Below, piece by piece: positions 1 through 7,296 of a stretch of DNA of 64,000 bases. The DNA is from an uncultured Muribaculaceae bacterium (GTDB taxonomy: Bacteria; Bacteroidota; Bacteroidia; Bacteroidales; Muribaculaceae): contig CANNVE010000015.1 of assembly GCA_947525975.1 (NCBI GenBank), positions 1-64,000 on the forward strand. The letters run 5' to 3'. Position 1 is the first letter of the stretch, and the number at the start of each line of letters is the position of its first letter. The translations under genes and the position numbers were made by a program. The notes beneath the pieces are model-generated. The model was not told the origin of the DNA, ran no database searches, and saw only the letters and a list, made by a program, of their open reading frames with translations.

Positions 1-55
1 GGGTGCCTCCGAGCTTGGAGAGTGTGCGGTGGCGCGCCTCAAGCTGGTTTGTCTT
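1..55. repeat. 55-base direct repeat, copy 1, at window edge
   Basis: Bases 1-55 are identical to 2663-2717; base 56 (a) differs from 2718 (t). The second copy lies inside the U32 peptidase gene and is coding there on the minus strand. A match of exactly 55 bases that stops at a sequence end looks like a de Bruijn graph overlap rather than a biological repeat. Confidence 0.85.
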
Positions 56-514
56 ATATCCACCGACGTCAACGGCATCGAGTATGCAGCCGTGCTCAAA
101 AACGTCTACGCCATAGCCGCTGGCATTGTCCACGGTCTGAAGCGCGGCGACAACTTCTTGGCCATGCTCGTGAGCAACGCCATCAGGGAGATGGACCGAT
201 TCATCAACGCCGTGGATTCGCGTCCGCGTCAGATATGCGACTCGGTGTATCTCGGCGACCTGCTGGTGACTTCATATTCGCGATTCTCGCGCAACCACAA
301 TTTCGGAGCCATGATCGGCAACGGATACAGCGTGAAGGCCGCTAAAATGGAGATGGAGCAGACAGCCGAAGGATACTACGGCACAAAATGCGTGCACGAC
401 ATCAACTCCGCCCTCGGAGTGGAGATGCCCATCCTCGACACCGTATACTCCATCCTCTACAACGGCGCCCCCGCCGCAAAAGCCTTCACCGCCCTCAGCA
501 ACCACCTCAACTGA
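2..514 (+). CDS. gpsA: Glycerol-3-phosphate dehydrogenase [NAD(P)+], 3' fragment
   Basis: This is the C-terminal half of GpsA, which reduces dihydroxyacetone phosphate to sn-glycerol 3-phosphate for phospholipid synthesis in the cytoplasm. The family signature is clear: a stretch reading [20 protein letters not shown], then [16 protein letters not shown] and a YLGDLL motif, followed by the substrate-domain helices to a normal C-terminus. The frame is open to the window edge, so the NAD-binding N-terminal domain is missing. Bases 1-55 do not belong to gpsA: they copy 2663-2717, which is antisense to another gene here, and true GpsA similarity begins near base 56. The GTG at 29 is therefore not a real start. 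The fragment ends just before a strong palindromic terminator. Confidence 0.85.
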   Translation, partial: GASELGECAVARLKLVCLISTDVNGIEYAAVLKNVYAIAAGIVHGLKRGDNFLAMLVSNAIREMDRFINAVDSRPRQICDSVYLGDLLVTSYSRFSRNHNFGAMIGNGYSVKAAKMEMEQTAEGYYGTKCVHDINSALGVEMPILDTVYSILYNGAPAAKAFTALSNHLN

Positions 515-536
515 TTCCTCAAAATTTTTAAATAAT

Positions 537-582
537 AAAAATCGAAATAACGTGATTACGTAATCACGTTATTTCGATTTTT
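537..582. terminator. 46-base perfect palindrome, probable bidirectional terminator
   Basis: Every base from 537 to 559 pairs with 560-582, centred on ACGT, with A-rich and T-rich ends. It sits 23 bases after the gpsA stop. The A/T flanks give a U-run for either strand. Confidence 0.75.
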
Positions 583-593
583 TAGTATATAAA

Positions 594-622
594 AAAAGGC
601 AGCCTGCGGGCTGCCTTTTTGG
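594..622. terminator. GC-rich hairpin terminator facing the secreted-protein gene
   Basis: The stem AAAGGCAGCC / GGCTGCCTTT flanks a short TGC loop, with an A-run on one side and a T-run on the other. It lies 19 bases beyond the stop of the minus-strand gene at 641 and can end that transcript. Confidence 0.8.
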
Positions 623-640
623 TGGGGTATGGGTTGGGGG

Positions 641-2062
641 TTATCTTACTACTACCTTGGTGGTCTTTGTGCCCTGGCGCTTGATGTAGATGCCGGGGGC
701 GAGAGTGTCTGCGTTGTGGCGGATGCCGCGCAGGTCGTAGTATTCGGCGGGAGCGTTCTCGTCAGCGTCGATTGAGCCGATTGATGCCAAAGGATCTTTC
801 TTGCCGTTGAATGTCACCTTGATGTCGTTGGGCTGAGACCAAGATACATTGATCAGAAGGCTGATGTTGCCTTCTGCGTCCTCTGTACCGGTGATTACAG
901 CATTAGCCACGATGGCATCGCCAAGCAGTTTCACAGTGCCTGTGCCGTTGTATTCCTTCACGCCGTCGTTTTCTGTTACAGCGATGTTGGGTACTACGAT
1001 ATCACCGAGATTCATAGCCTCGTCGCCTTCACCAAGTTTCAGGCCAAGGATGCTGAGTGTGCACTTGCCTTCGCCTGTGGGAGTGATGTAGAGCTTCTGG
1101 TTGGGCATATCCATGACAGCGTCGTCAGAATCCATCGCTACTCTCAAGTCGATGTTGAGCGTGCCAGTATAGGTCACGCGCTCGCCGGGCTCTTCCGGGG
1201 TGGCGTATACGAGTTTCACATCGTCGATGGTCAGCGTATTGTCTCTGCCGGGAGTTGTTGAGAAATAGTCGCCGGCGGAGAAAATCACATTGAGTTTCTC
1301 GGGAGTGGCGTCTGAAAGATACTCGAAGGGGATTTCAAGATATGTCCAGTCCTCGGCATCGCCTTTGATGGCGTAGTTGATCTTTGCGATGCACTCAGCG
1401 CCGTCGGTGTATGTCACATTGCCGCCCTTGATTGTCTCCATGCTGAGGATGTTACGGTCACGGTTTACCATATCAACTGATTCCGGAGTGCCTGACATGG
1501 CTATGGCAGCAGGAACAGATACCTGTGTGTAGGTGCCTTTCCAAAGATATGCTACTACAGTGGCCTGCTCATCGGCATTGTATGTAGCTTTGACATTGTC
1601 TTTGGCATCCTCGGGGCATACGCCGTGAGAGCGCTTGTACCAGAATGATATAGCAGTGGGACGCTCGGTAAATTCGATACCATCGAAAGATCCACCATCG
1701 TTTTCATTGCCCATCACTGAAGTATTCCAGGGAGTACCGAGGGTGATGTATCCGGGGACTATCTGTGTTTTAACGACTGAATTGGGGCTATTGTATAAGC
1801 TGACGGCTTTTTCTGATTCATGTCCGGCAACCTGCTCTCCAACTTTTGTAGATCCATCTATAAAAGAAAAGGGTTTATAGTAGACATTGGCTATGGTCCA
1901 TGATGCAGGGGTCGTGCCGAATTTAGTTTTATTCCCTGTTGAGGTCCAGGGAATGCAGTCGCCCCAGGCTTCTTCGAAGCCGCCGTTGGGCACTTGCTGG
2001 CCCTCTGCGAAGGCCATGGTGGTTATGGCCATGGCGCATAATGCTGTGTAAAACTTCTTCAT
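641..2062 (-). CDS. Secreted PCMD/calycin-like domain protein with C-terminal sorting-type tail
   Basis: A 473-residue exported protein of unknown substrate. Residues 1-19 form a signal peptide (MKKFYTALCAMAITTMAFA). Residues about 22-290 resemble the PCMD jelly-roll family (putative carbohydrate metabolism domain), beginning with an NGGFEEW-type motif. Residues about 295-420 resemble the lipocalin/calycin-like domain common in Bacteroidales secreted proteins. The last 35 residues have the pattern YYDLRGI...APGIYIKRQG...KVVVR, as in other secreted proteins of this window, suggesting surface sorting. It is monocistronic, between a terminator and a promoter -7 element. Domain calls rest on recognition by eye; carbohydrate binding is inference. 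Confidence 0.75.
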   Translation of the reverse strand: MKKFYTALCAMAITTMAFAEGQQVPNGGFEEAWGDCIPWTSTGNKTKFGTTPASWTIANVYYKPFSFIDGSTKVGEQVAGHESEKAVSLYNSPNSVVKTQIVPGYITLGTPWNTSVMGNENDGGSFDGIEFTERPTAISFWYKRSHGVCPEDAKDNVKATYNADEQATVVAYLWKGTYTQVSVPAAIAMSGTPESVDMVNRDRNILSMETIKGGNVTYTDGAECIAKINYAIKGDAEDWTYLEIPFEYLSDATPEKLNVIFSAGDYFSTTPGRDNTLTIDDVKLVYATPEEPGERVTYTGTLNIDLRVAMDSDDAVMDMPNQKLYITPTGEGKCTLSILGLKLGEGDEAMNLGDIVVPNIAVTENDGVKEYNGTGTVKLLGDAIVANAVITGTEDAEGNISLLINVSWSQPNDIKVTFNGKKDPLASIGSIDADENAPAEYYDLRGIRHNADTLAPGIYIKRQGTKTTKVVVR

Positions 2063-2092
2063 TTGCTATGTTTTTATACTGTTTGGTTTGTG

Positions 2093-2100
2093 CAAAGTTA
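2093..2100 (-). promoter_or_regulatory. Promoter -7 element for the secreted PCMD protein
   Basis: On the minus strand this reads TAACTTTG, a perfect match to the Bacteroidota -7 consensus TAnnTTTG, 31 bases from the start codon. No convincing -33 element is visible. Confidence 0.5.
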
Positions 2101-2207
2101 GTGATTTTTATTGATTGGTGTGTTTTTTTTGGTGAAAATGTGTCAATTCGGCCAATTTTCGGGTTAAATGGTAGAGTTTGTTGGCGAACACGCGTTTTTT
2201 TGCCAAA

Positions 2208-4064
2208 TCACTTGGCCCAAAGACGCATCCTGCAATTTTTGCAGTCGAATTCAAGGCGGTATGTCGCTGCCTTATTAGTGAGGAACAGGGGCGAGGGGAG
2301 CTTGTCTGCGCCTTTTTGGCGCAGGCAGGCGCCGAGTTCGCGGCGCAGGCAATATCGGGTGGTCATCACCGCGCATTCTCCTTTGGGGCGCTTCACCTCG
2401 AAGGCCGTCTCTATCGTCTCGGCTCCGTGGTCGAGATAGAATTGCCGAGCCAGCCGGTTGGCCACATTGTCGTGGTAAGTCAGCGTCTTGGGTGCTGTCG
2501 GCGGCATTGAGTCAGGCGCGGCTGCTTGTCGCGGTCTCTGCGCCCTGATCTTGATTGCCGATGTCAGCAGATCCACCGCCTCACGGCGCAGGGCCGTCAG
2601 CACGGAGGCCTGTATGAAGGCGTCGGAAGGCACCCGGTCGGTGAGTGACCGCAAGCAGAAGGGGGTGCCTCCGAGCTTGGAGAGTGTGCGGTGGCGCGCC
2701 TCAAGCTGGTTTGTCTTTGCTGTGTCAGTCGGGCATGAAGCGGTGGCTGTGCAGCTGTGCAGGCCGTCGTCGAGGGTGAGTGACACTCCTCCGGGCATAA
2801 GGCCGAGTGTCATGTCGATGTCGATGAGGCGGGTGGGCCTGTCGGCGGCGATAGCGGCGTCGCGCTTGATGTCGGAGTTGCGGTAAAGCATGGTGCCAGG
2901 GGCAATATCGACGGGCGATGCCGGGAAAAGAGTGTCGCCATCGACTCTGTTGAGGCGGAATCCGCAGAATCTGCCGTCGCGGTCGAAGTATCCCAGTCCG
3001 TCGCCGTTGTTCAGGCGAGTTTTCGCGGAGAGGGGGGTGATGGTGATTTGCCCGGCTTTGGTGCGCTTTGATGCTGACGCTACATATCGCGTGCCGACCG
3101 GCTCGCCTATGAATTTCGGGGTGGCGCCGCCGTTTGAGAGCATCTGCTGTGGTGCGCCGTGCAGGAAATAGGGTGTGAATCCTCGGTTGAAGGCGAGGCT
3201 GACATCGGCGTCGATGCCCGTGGAGCACCGTCCCATCGACGACCGGCTGTATCTGTCGGGGTTGGCGTCGATGATCTTGTCGAGGGCGCGGCGATAGGCC
3301 GTGACCACAGTCTTCACGTAGGCGGCGTCTTTGAGGCGGCCTTCGATCTTGAATGACGATATTCCGGCGTCGGCCATGGCTTCGAGGTCGTCGAGGCGGC
3401 AGAGGTCGCGCAGCGACAGCAGGTGCCTGTCGGCCACTATCACGTTGCCCTTGGCGTCGGTAAGGTCATAAGCCATGCGGCACATCTGCGAGCAGGCGCC
3501 TCGGTTGGCGCTGCGGCCATTGGCCGCGCAGCTGGCCTGGCAGTCACCGCTGTAGCTCACGCAGAGGGCGCCGTGCACAAAGCCTTCGAGGCTTACGCCT
3601 TTGGGTATGGCCCGGCGCGTGGCGGCTATCTCGTCGAGCGTCAGCTCGCGCGGGAGCACCAGTTGGGAAAATCCGCATCGGGCAAGGAAGAGGGCCTTTT
3701 CGGGTGTGCGTATGTCGCATTGGGTGCTCGCGTGGAGTTCTATTGGCGGCAGGTGCATGCGCAGAAGAGCCATGTCCTGCACTATGAGGGCATCTACGCC
3801 GGCGTCCCACAGATCCCAGATCTCGCGCTCCACGGCCTGCAGTTCATCGTCATATATTATGGTGTTGATGGTGACGTAGAGTCTCGCGCCGTAGATGTGA
3901 GCCATCTCGGCCACGGCGCGGATATCGGCGATGGAGTTTGATGCGGCGGCGCGGGCGCCATGCGAGGGGCCGCCCATGTAGACGGCGTCAGCGCCGTGCA
4001 GCAGGGCCATGCGGGCCACTTCGATGTCGCGGGCCGGGGCGAGGAGTTCGAGAGGAGTGGGCAT
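2208..4064 (-). CDS. Peptidase U32 family protein, RlhA-like 23S rRNA hydroxylation factor
   Basis: A 618-residue cytoplasmic protein of the U32 'collagenase-like' family. The N-terminal half is the U32 barrel (LELLAPARD at residues 5-13; HGALCVSYSGDC followed by several further cysteines near residues 165-195). The region after about residue 375 resembles the DUF3656 extension that distinguishes the RlhA/YdcP type from shorter U32 proteins. RlhA in E. coli is needed to hydroxylate a cytidine of 23S rRNA and is about 650 residues long; protease activity is doubtful for this branch. Further cysteines near the C-terminus (FDCKNCRMRL) suggest a metal or iron-sulfur site. It is the last gene of a minus-strand run and starts 44 bases after the DUF3332 gene. 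The rRNA role is inference from family. Confidence 0.82.
   Translation of the reverse strand: MPTPLELLAPARDIEVARMALLHGADAVYMGGPSHGARAAASNSIADIRAVAEMAHIYGARLYVTINTIIYDDELQAVEREIWDLWDAGVDALIVQDMALLRMHLPPIELHASTQCDIRTPEKALFLARCGFSQLVLPRELTLDEIAATRRAIPKGVSLEGFVHGALCVSYSGDCQASCAANGRSANRGACSQMCRMAYDLTDAKGNVIVADRHLLSLRDLCRLDDLEAMADAGISSFKIEGRLKDAAYVKTVVTAYRRALDKIIDANPDRYSRSSMGRCSTGIDADVSLAFNRGFTPYFLHGAPQQMLSNGGATPKFIGEPVGTRYVASASKRTKAGQITITPLSAKTRLNNGDGLGYFDRDGRFCGFRLNRVDGDTLFPASPVDIAPGTMLYRNSDIKRDAAIAADRPTRLIDIDMTLGLMPGGVSLTLDDGLHSCTATASCPTDTAKTNQLEARHRTLSKLGGTPFCLRSLTDRVPSDAFIQASVLTALRREAVDLLTSAIKIRAQRPRQAAAPDSMPPTAPKTLTYHDNVANRLARQFYLDHGAETIETAFEVKRPKGECAVMTTRYCLRRELGACLRQKGADKLPSPLFLTNKAATYRLEFDCKNCRMRLWAK
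2663..2717. repeat. 55-base direct repeat, copy 2, inside the U32 peptidase gene
   Basis: This is the internal copy of the sequence at 1-55. It fits the reading frame and composition of the U32 gene, so this is the native location and the copy at the window start is the suspicious one. Confidence 0.85.
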
Positions 4065-4095
4065 TGGATTTTGTGAAAATTCGAGATATCGATTT

Positions 4096-4123
4096 ATCGT
4101 TATATCGTTATATCGTTATATCG
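4096..4123. repeat. Tandem octamer ATCGTTAT, 3.5 copies
   Basis: Three exact copies (4096-4103, 4104-4111, 4112-4119) plus a half copy. The array spans the stop codon and last codons of the DUF3332 gene and the gap before the U32 gene. Confidence 0.85.
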
Positions 4124-4656
4124 ATATTGCGTGATTCCGATTGTGTCATCATTTCGGTCTCGTAGGCCAGGATGCCGTCGCGGGTGAGCTCTACCTGCAT
4201 CCATGAGCCGTCGGCTGCTGGCACCTTGGCATGGCTGTCGCCTACGAAGCATATCAGCGGATATTCCTCGCCGTCATAGCCTTCGAGGCTCCACATGCGC
4301 TCGTCGGGGTCGAAGTTGAGGCGTGTGACTGTGCCGTCGGCGAGGCGCGTGATGGTGTATCCCTTGCCGTCGCAGTCCACGAGATAGCGCGAGTCATCGC
4401 CGTCGATGATCGATTTTCCCTTGGCCACGGGCGATGTCCCGCTCCAGAATTCGATGCTGTTGAGCACGGTGAGGTCGGCCAGGGCCGACACTTCATAGAC
4501 AGGCACGATCCAGAAAGCGAAAAACACAAGCTCGTTGACGAATTTATTGTCGATGGTCTTATTCCATGCCAGCAGCTTGTTGGTGAGGCCGAAACTGCCG
4601 ATGCAGCTGCTCATCAGCAGCGACGCCGCACAGGCCGCGCAGATTAACTTTTTCAT
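4108..4656 (-). CDS. DUF3332 family lipoprotein
   Basis: A 182-residue protein recognisable as DUF3332 from the block GSFGLTNKLLAWN followed by a VNELVFFAFWIVPVYEV segment and IEFWSGT. The N-terminus is a lipoprotein signal (KLICAACAASLLMSSC, cysteine at residue 18), so it is probably anchored in an envelope membrane; residues about 41-60 could form one hydrophobic segment. The start overlaps the stop of the MltF-like gene by four bases (ATGA), implying translational coupling. The C-terminus is encoded inside an octamer tandem repeat. The family has no established function; a cell-envelope role is inferred from export and from its transglycosylase neighbour. Confidence 0.8.
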   Translation of the reverse strand: MKKLICAACAASLLMSSCIGSFGLTNKLLAWNKTIDNKFVNELVFFAFWIVPVYEVSALADLTVLNSIEFWSGTSPVAKGKSIIDGDDSRYLVDCDGKGYTITRLADGTVTRLNFDPDERMWSLEGYDGEEYPLICFVGDSHAKVPAADGSWMQVELTRDGILAYETEMMTQSESRNIDITI

Positions 4657-6020
4657 TTCAACTTGATTTTTTGGATCACCTTATTGTAGAAATCCATTAT
4701 TTCGCTGACGTAGGCATACGTCTCACGTCCGCGGAAGTATCCGAATTTCACGTCAGGATCCCTGTAATATTCGGGGTTTGACTTCAGCAGCATGGCTTCG
4801 GCCACGTTTCCGTCCCACACCTGAGGGTCGCGCCCGGTCTTGCGGGCTATGGCTATGGCGTCGATCACGTGTCCGGGGCCGGCGTTGTATGCTGCGAGCA
4901 CAAATTTGATGCGTTCGGCAGGGTCGGGCACTCGCTCGGCGAATGTGCGGTCGAGGCTGTTGATCACGCGCGTGGCCGCTATCACCGACACGGTGGGATT
5001 GTCGAGCGAGTCAGGCTCGATCTTGAATTGGCGGGCGGTCTGCGGTATCACTTGCATCAGGCCTCTTGCCCCGGCCCATGAGCGCACATTCGGATCGAAT
5101 CGGCTCTCGGTGAAGGCCTGCGCCGCGAGCAAGCGCCAATCCCATCCGCAGTCGGGGGCGTATCGCTTGAATATGTGGTCGTAGCGCGAGATGCGACCGT
5201 TGGCCACATCTACCTTGTATCCCTCGGGCAGGCTGCGGCTCTGCTCGAAGTATCGCTTCAGCAGCATGGCGTTCTCCTTCCGGGGCTGATCCTGGCTTAT
5301 CCAGGCGTCGATCGAGTCGGCCAGCCATTGGCTCTGCTTGCTGACGGCCCATGACGCCCGCTGCGGGAAGCTCACCGGCATGGTGATGTCGAGGTCGGGG
5401 TAGTACGTCTTGTTGATGCGCGCGATGTCGCTGTCGACGAGGGTGAGTGGAATCTCGCCTGCCGACACCATGGCGATGAGGTCTTCGGTGATGAGGGTGT
5501 CGCGGTCCACGATGTGGATGTTGATGCCTCCGCCGAGCTCGTCGTTGAGGTGCTGTATGCGCTGCTGATACTTTGAGTCGGCCTCAACATAAATGTCGCG
5601 GCCCACGAGCTGTGTGACGTCAGTGATGCGGACATCTCCTTTGCGGGCCGGCTGCACCAGCACCTGCTCAGTCTCGTTGACCGGGCCGCAGGATATCACC
5701 CGCTGGCGGTAGTCGGAGGTGACGGGCACTTCGTATGCCACAAGGTCTACGAGGCCCGAATCAAGCATCTCTATGGCATCGCCAAGCGATGATGCCACCT
5801 TAAGATCCACCTCGAAGCCTTTCTCGCGGGCCATGGCCTGCACCAGCGAATAGTCATAGCCCATCTGCTGGTCGCGGTAGATGAAGTATGACGCAGGGCT
5901 GTAGAGGGTGGCCACCCGCAGCGTGTCGGGCAGAGGGCGGCCGGTGTCGGCGGCCGCAGGCTTGCGGCCGCATGACATCAGCAGTATCATTGTCAGTGCT
6001 ATGGTCAGGATCTGGCGCAT
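4653..6020 (-). CDS. MltF-like membrane-bound lytic transglycosylase
   Basis: A 455-residue lipoprotein that combines a solute-binding-protein-3 domain (residues about 30-255) with a C-terminal SLT transglycosylase domain (about 285-410), the MltF arrangement. Such enzymes cleave peptidoglycan between MurNAc and GlcNAc, forming 1,6-anhydroMurNAc. The catalytic glutamate is the E of AQAFTESRF, followed by the family motifs GARGLMQVIPQTA and LAAYNAGPGH. The start is placed at 6020 because translation from there gives a lipoprotein signal ending in LLMSC; the 75 upstream in-frame residues are arginine- and histidine-rich and antisense to purM. It is 35 bases behind purM and overlaps DUF3332 by four bases. 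Confidence 0.87.
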   Translation of the reverse strand: MRQILTIALTMILLMSCGRKPAAADTGRPLPDTLRVATLYSPASYFIYRDQQMGYDYSLVQAMAREKGFEVDLKVASSLGDAIEMLDSGLVDLVAYEVPVTSDYRQRVISCGPVNETEQVLVQPARKGDVRITDVTQLVGRDIYVEADSKYQQRIQHLNDELGGGINIHIVDRDTLITEDLIAMVSAGEIPLTLVDSDIARINKTYYPDLDITMPVSFPQRASWAVSKQSQWLADSIDAWISQDQPRKENAMLLKRYFEQSRSLPEGYKVDVANGRISRYDHIFKRYAPDCGWDWRLLAAQAFTESRFDPNVRSWAGARGLMQVIPQTARQFKIEPDSLDNPTVSVIAATRVINSLDRTFAERVPDPAERIKFVLAAYNAGPGHVIDAIAIARKTGRDPQVWDGNVAEAMLLKSNPEYYRDPDVKFGYFRGRETYAYVSEIMDFYNKVIQKIKLK

Positions 6021-6055
6021 GGTGGTGGGCGCCGGCCTGTGGAGCCGGCGGAGAA

Positions 6056-7219
6056 TCAGTATTCGAATGTGCCGAATTCGCTGGTGATCGTGAGGCGGTT
6101 GGCGGGAGCGTCCTCCACGCGGCCCACTATGCGGCCTTCGATGCCGAATGCGGCGGCGATGTCGATGATGGCCTGAGCGTCGGCGGGAGATACGTAGAGC
6201 TCCATGCGGTGGCCCATGTTGAACACCTTGTACATCTCCTGCCACGTAGTGCCCGACTCTTCTCTGATGAGGCGGAAGAGCGGCGGGATGGGGAAGAGGT
6301 TGTCTTTGATCACGTGCTTGTTCTCCACGAAGTGCATCACCTTGGTCTGTGCGCCTCCCGAGCAGTGTACCATGCCGTGCACGGCGGGGCGCATCTTGTC
6401 GAGGATGGCTTTGATGACCGGCGCGTAGGTGCGGGTGGGGGAGAGCACAAGCTTGCCGGCATTCAGCGGCGAGCCTTCCACGGGGTCGGTGAGGCCCTTT
6501 GAGCCTGAGTACACCACCTCTTCGGGGATGCCTGCGTCATAAGTCTCGGGATATGCCTTGGCCACATCCTTGCTGAATACGTCATGGCGGGCCGAAGTGA
6601 GGCCGTTGCTGCCCATGCCGCCGTTGTATTCGGTCTCGTACGCAGCCTGGCCGTAGGAAGCGAGGCCCACGATCACGTCGCCGGCGGCTATGTTCGCGTT
6701 GTTGATGACGTCGGCGCGTCGCATGCGGCAGGTGACTGTGGAGTCGACGATGATGGTGCGCACCAGGTCGCCCACGTCGGCAGTCTCACCGCCGGTGCTG
6801 TAGGCGCTGATGCCTGCGGCGCGCAGGTCGGCCAGGAGCTCTTCGGTGCTGTTGATAATGGCCGATATCACCTCTCCGGGCACCAGGCGCTTGTTGCGTC
6901 CGATGGTTGAAGACACGAGGATATTGTCGGTTGCGCCTACGCACAGCAGGTCGTCGATGTTCATGATCAGCGAGTCCTGCGCGATGCCTTTCCACACGCC
7001 CAGGTCACCTGTCTGGCGCCAATATGCGTAGGCGAGCGAAGACTTTGTGCCTGCGCCGTCGGCATGCATGATGTTGCAGTATTCGGGATCACCGCCGAGG
7101 TAGTCGGGGATTATCTTGCAGAAGGCTTTGGGATATAGGCCCTTGTCAACTTTTTTGATGGCGTTGTGCACGTCCTCCTTCGATGCGGAGACACCGCGCA
7201 GATTGTATCTTTCGCTCAT
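6056..7219 (-). CDS. purM: Phosphoribosylformylglycinamidine cyclo-ligase (AIR synthetase)
   Basis: A 387-residue PurM, the ATP-dependent enzyme that closes FGAM to aminoimidazole ribonucleotide in de novo purine synthesis. The N-terminal domain carries the glycine-rich HADGAGTKSSLAY segment and the MNIDDLLCVGA motif; GGETADVG follows near residue 140, and the C-terminal half has VHCSGGAQTKVM and VFNMGHRMELYV. The start at 7219 (MSERYNLRGVS) matches the conserved family N-terminus; a longer frame to 7279 adds unrelated residues. It is longer than the proteobacterial enzyme (about 345 residues), as in other Bacteroidota forms. No other pur gene is in the window; neighbours are a peptidase and a transglycosylase. 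Confidence 0.95.
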   Translation of the reverse strand: MSERYNLRGVSASKEDVHNAIKKVDKGLYPKAFCKIIPDYLGGDPEYCNIMHADGAGTKSSLAYAYWRQTGDLGVWKGIAQDSLIMNIDDLLCVGATDNILVSSTIGRNKRLVPGEVISAIINSTEELLADLRAAGISAYSTGGETADVGDLVRTIIVDSTVTCRMRRADVINNANIAAGDVIVGLASYGQAAYETEYNGGMGSNGLTSARHDVFSKDVAKAYPETYDAGIPEEVVYSGSKGLTDPVEGSPLNAGKLVLSPTRTYAPVIKAILDKMRPAVHGMVHCSGGAQTKVMHFVENKHVIKDNLFPIPPLFRLIREESGTTWQEMYKVFNMGHRMELYVSPADAQAIIDIAAAFGIEGRIVGRVEDAPANRLTITSEFGTFEY

Positions 7220-7249
7220 TGATAGAGTGTTTTGGTTGATTTGATTCCA

Positions 7250-7282
7250 TGGATGCAAGCCTCGCATCGGGGCTTGCATCCA
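7250..7282. other. Hairpin between the DPP III gene and purM
   Basis: The stem TGGATGCAAGCC / GGCTTGCATCCA surrounds a TCGCATCG-type loop. No U-run follows on the minus strand, so it may be a weak terminator, an mRNA processing or stability element, or part of the purM leader. Confidence 0.5.
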
Positions 7283-7296
7283 CGGATAAAGTCATA

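Noticed and set aside
6021-6245. N-terminal extension of the MltF-like protein
   Set aside because: Arg/His-rich residues antisense to the end of purM; the lipoprotein signal begins at 6020.
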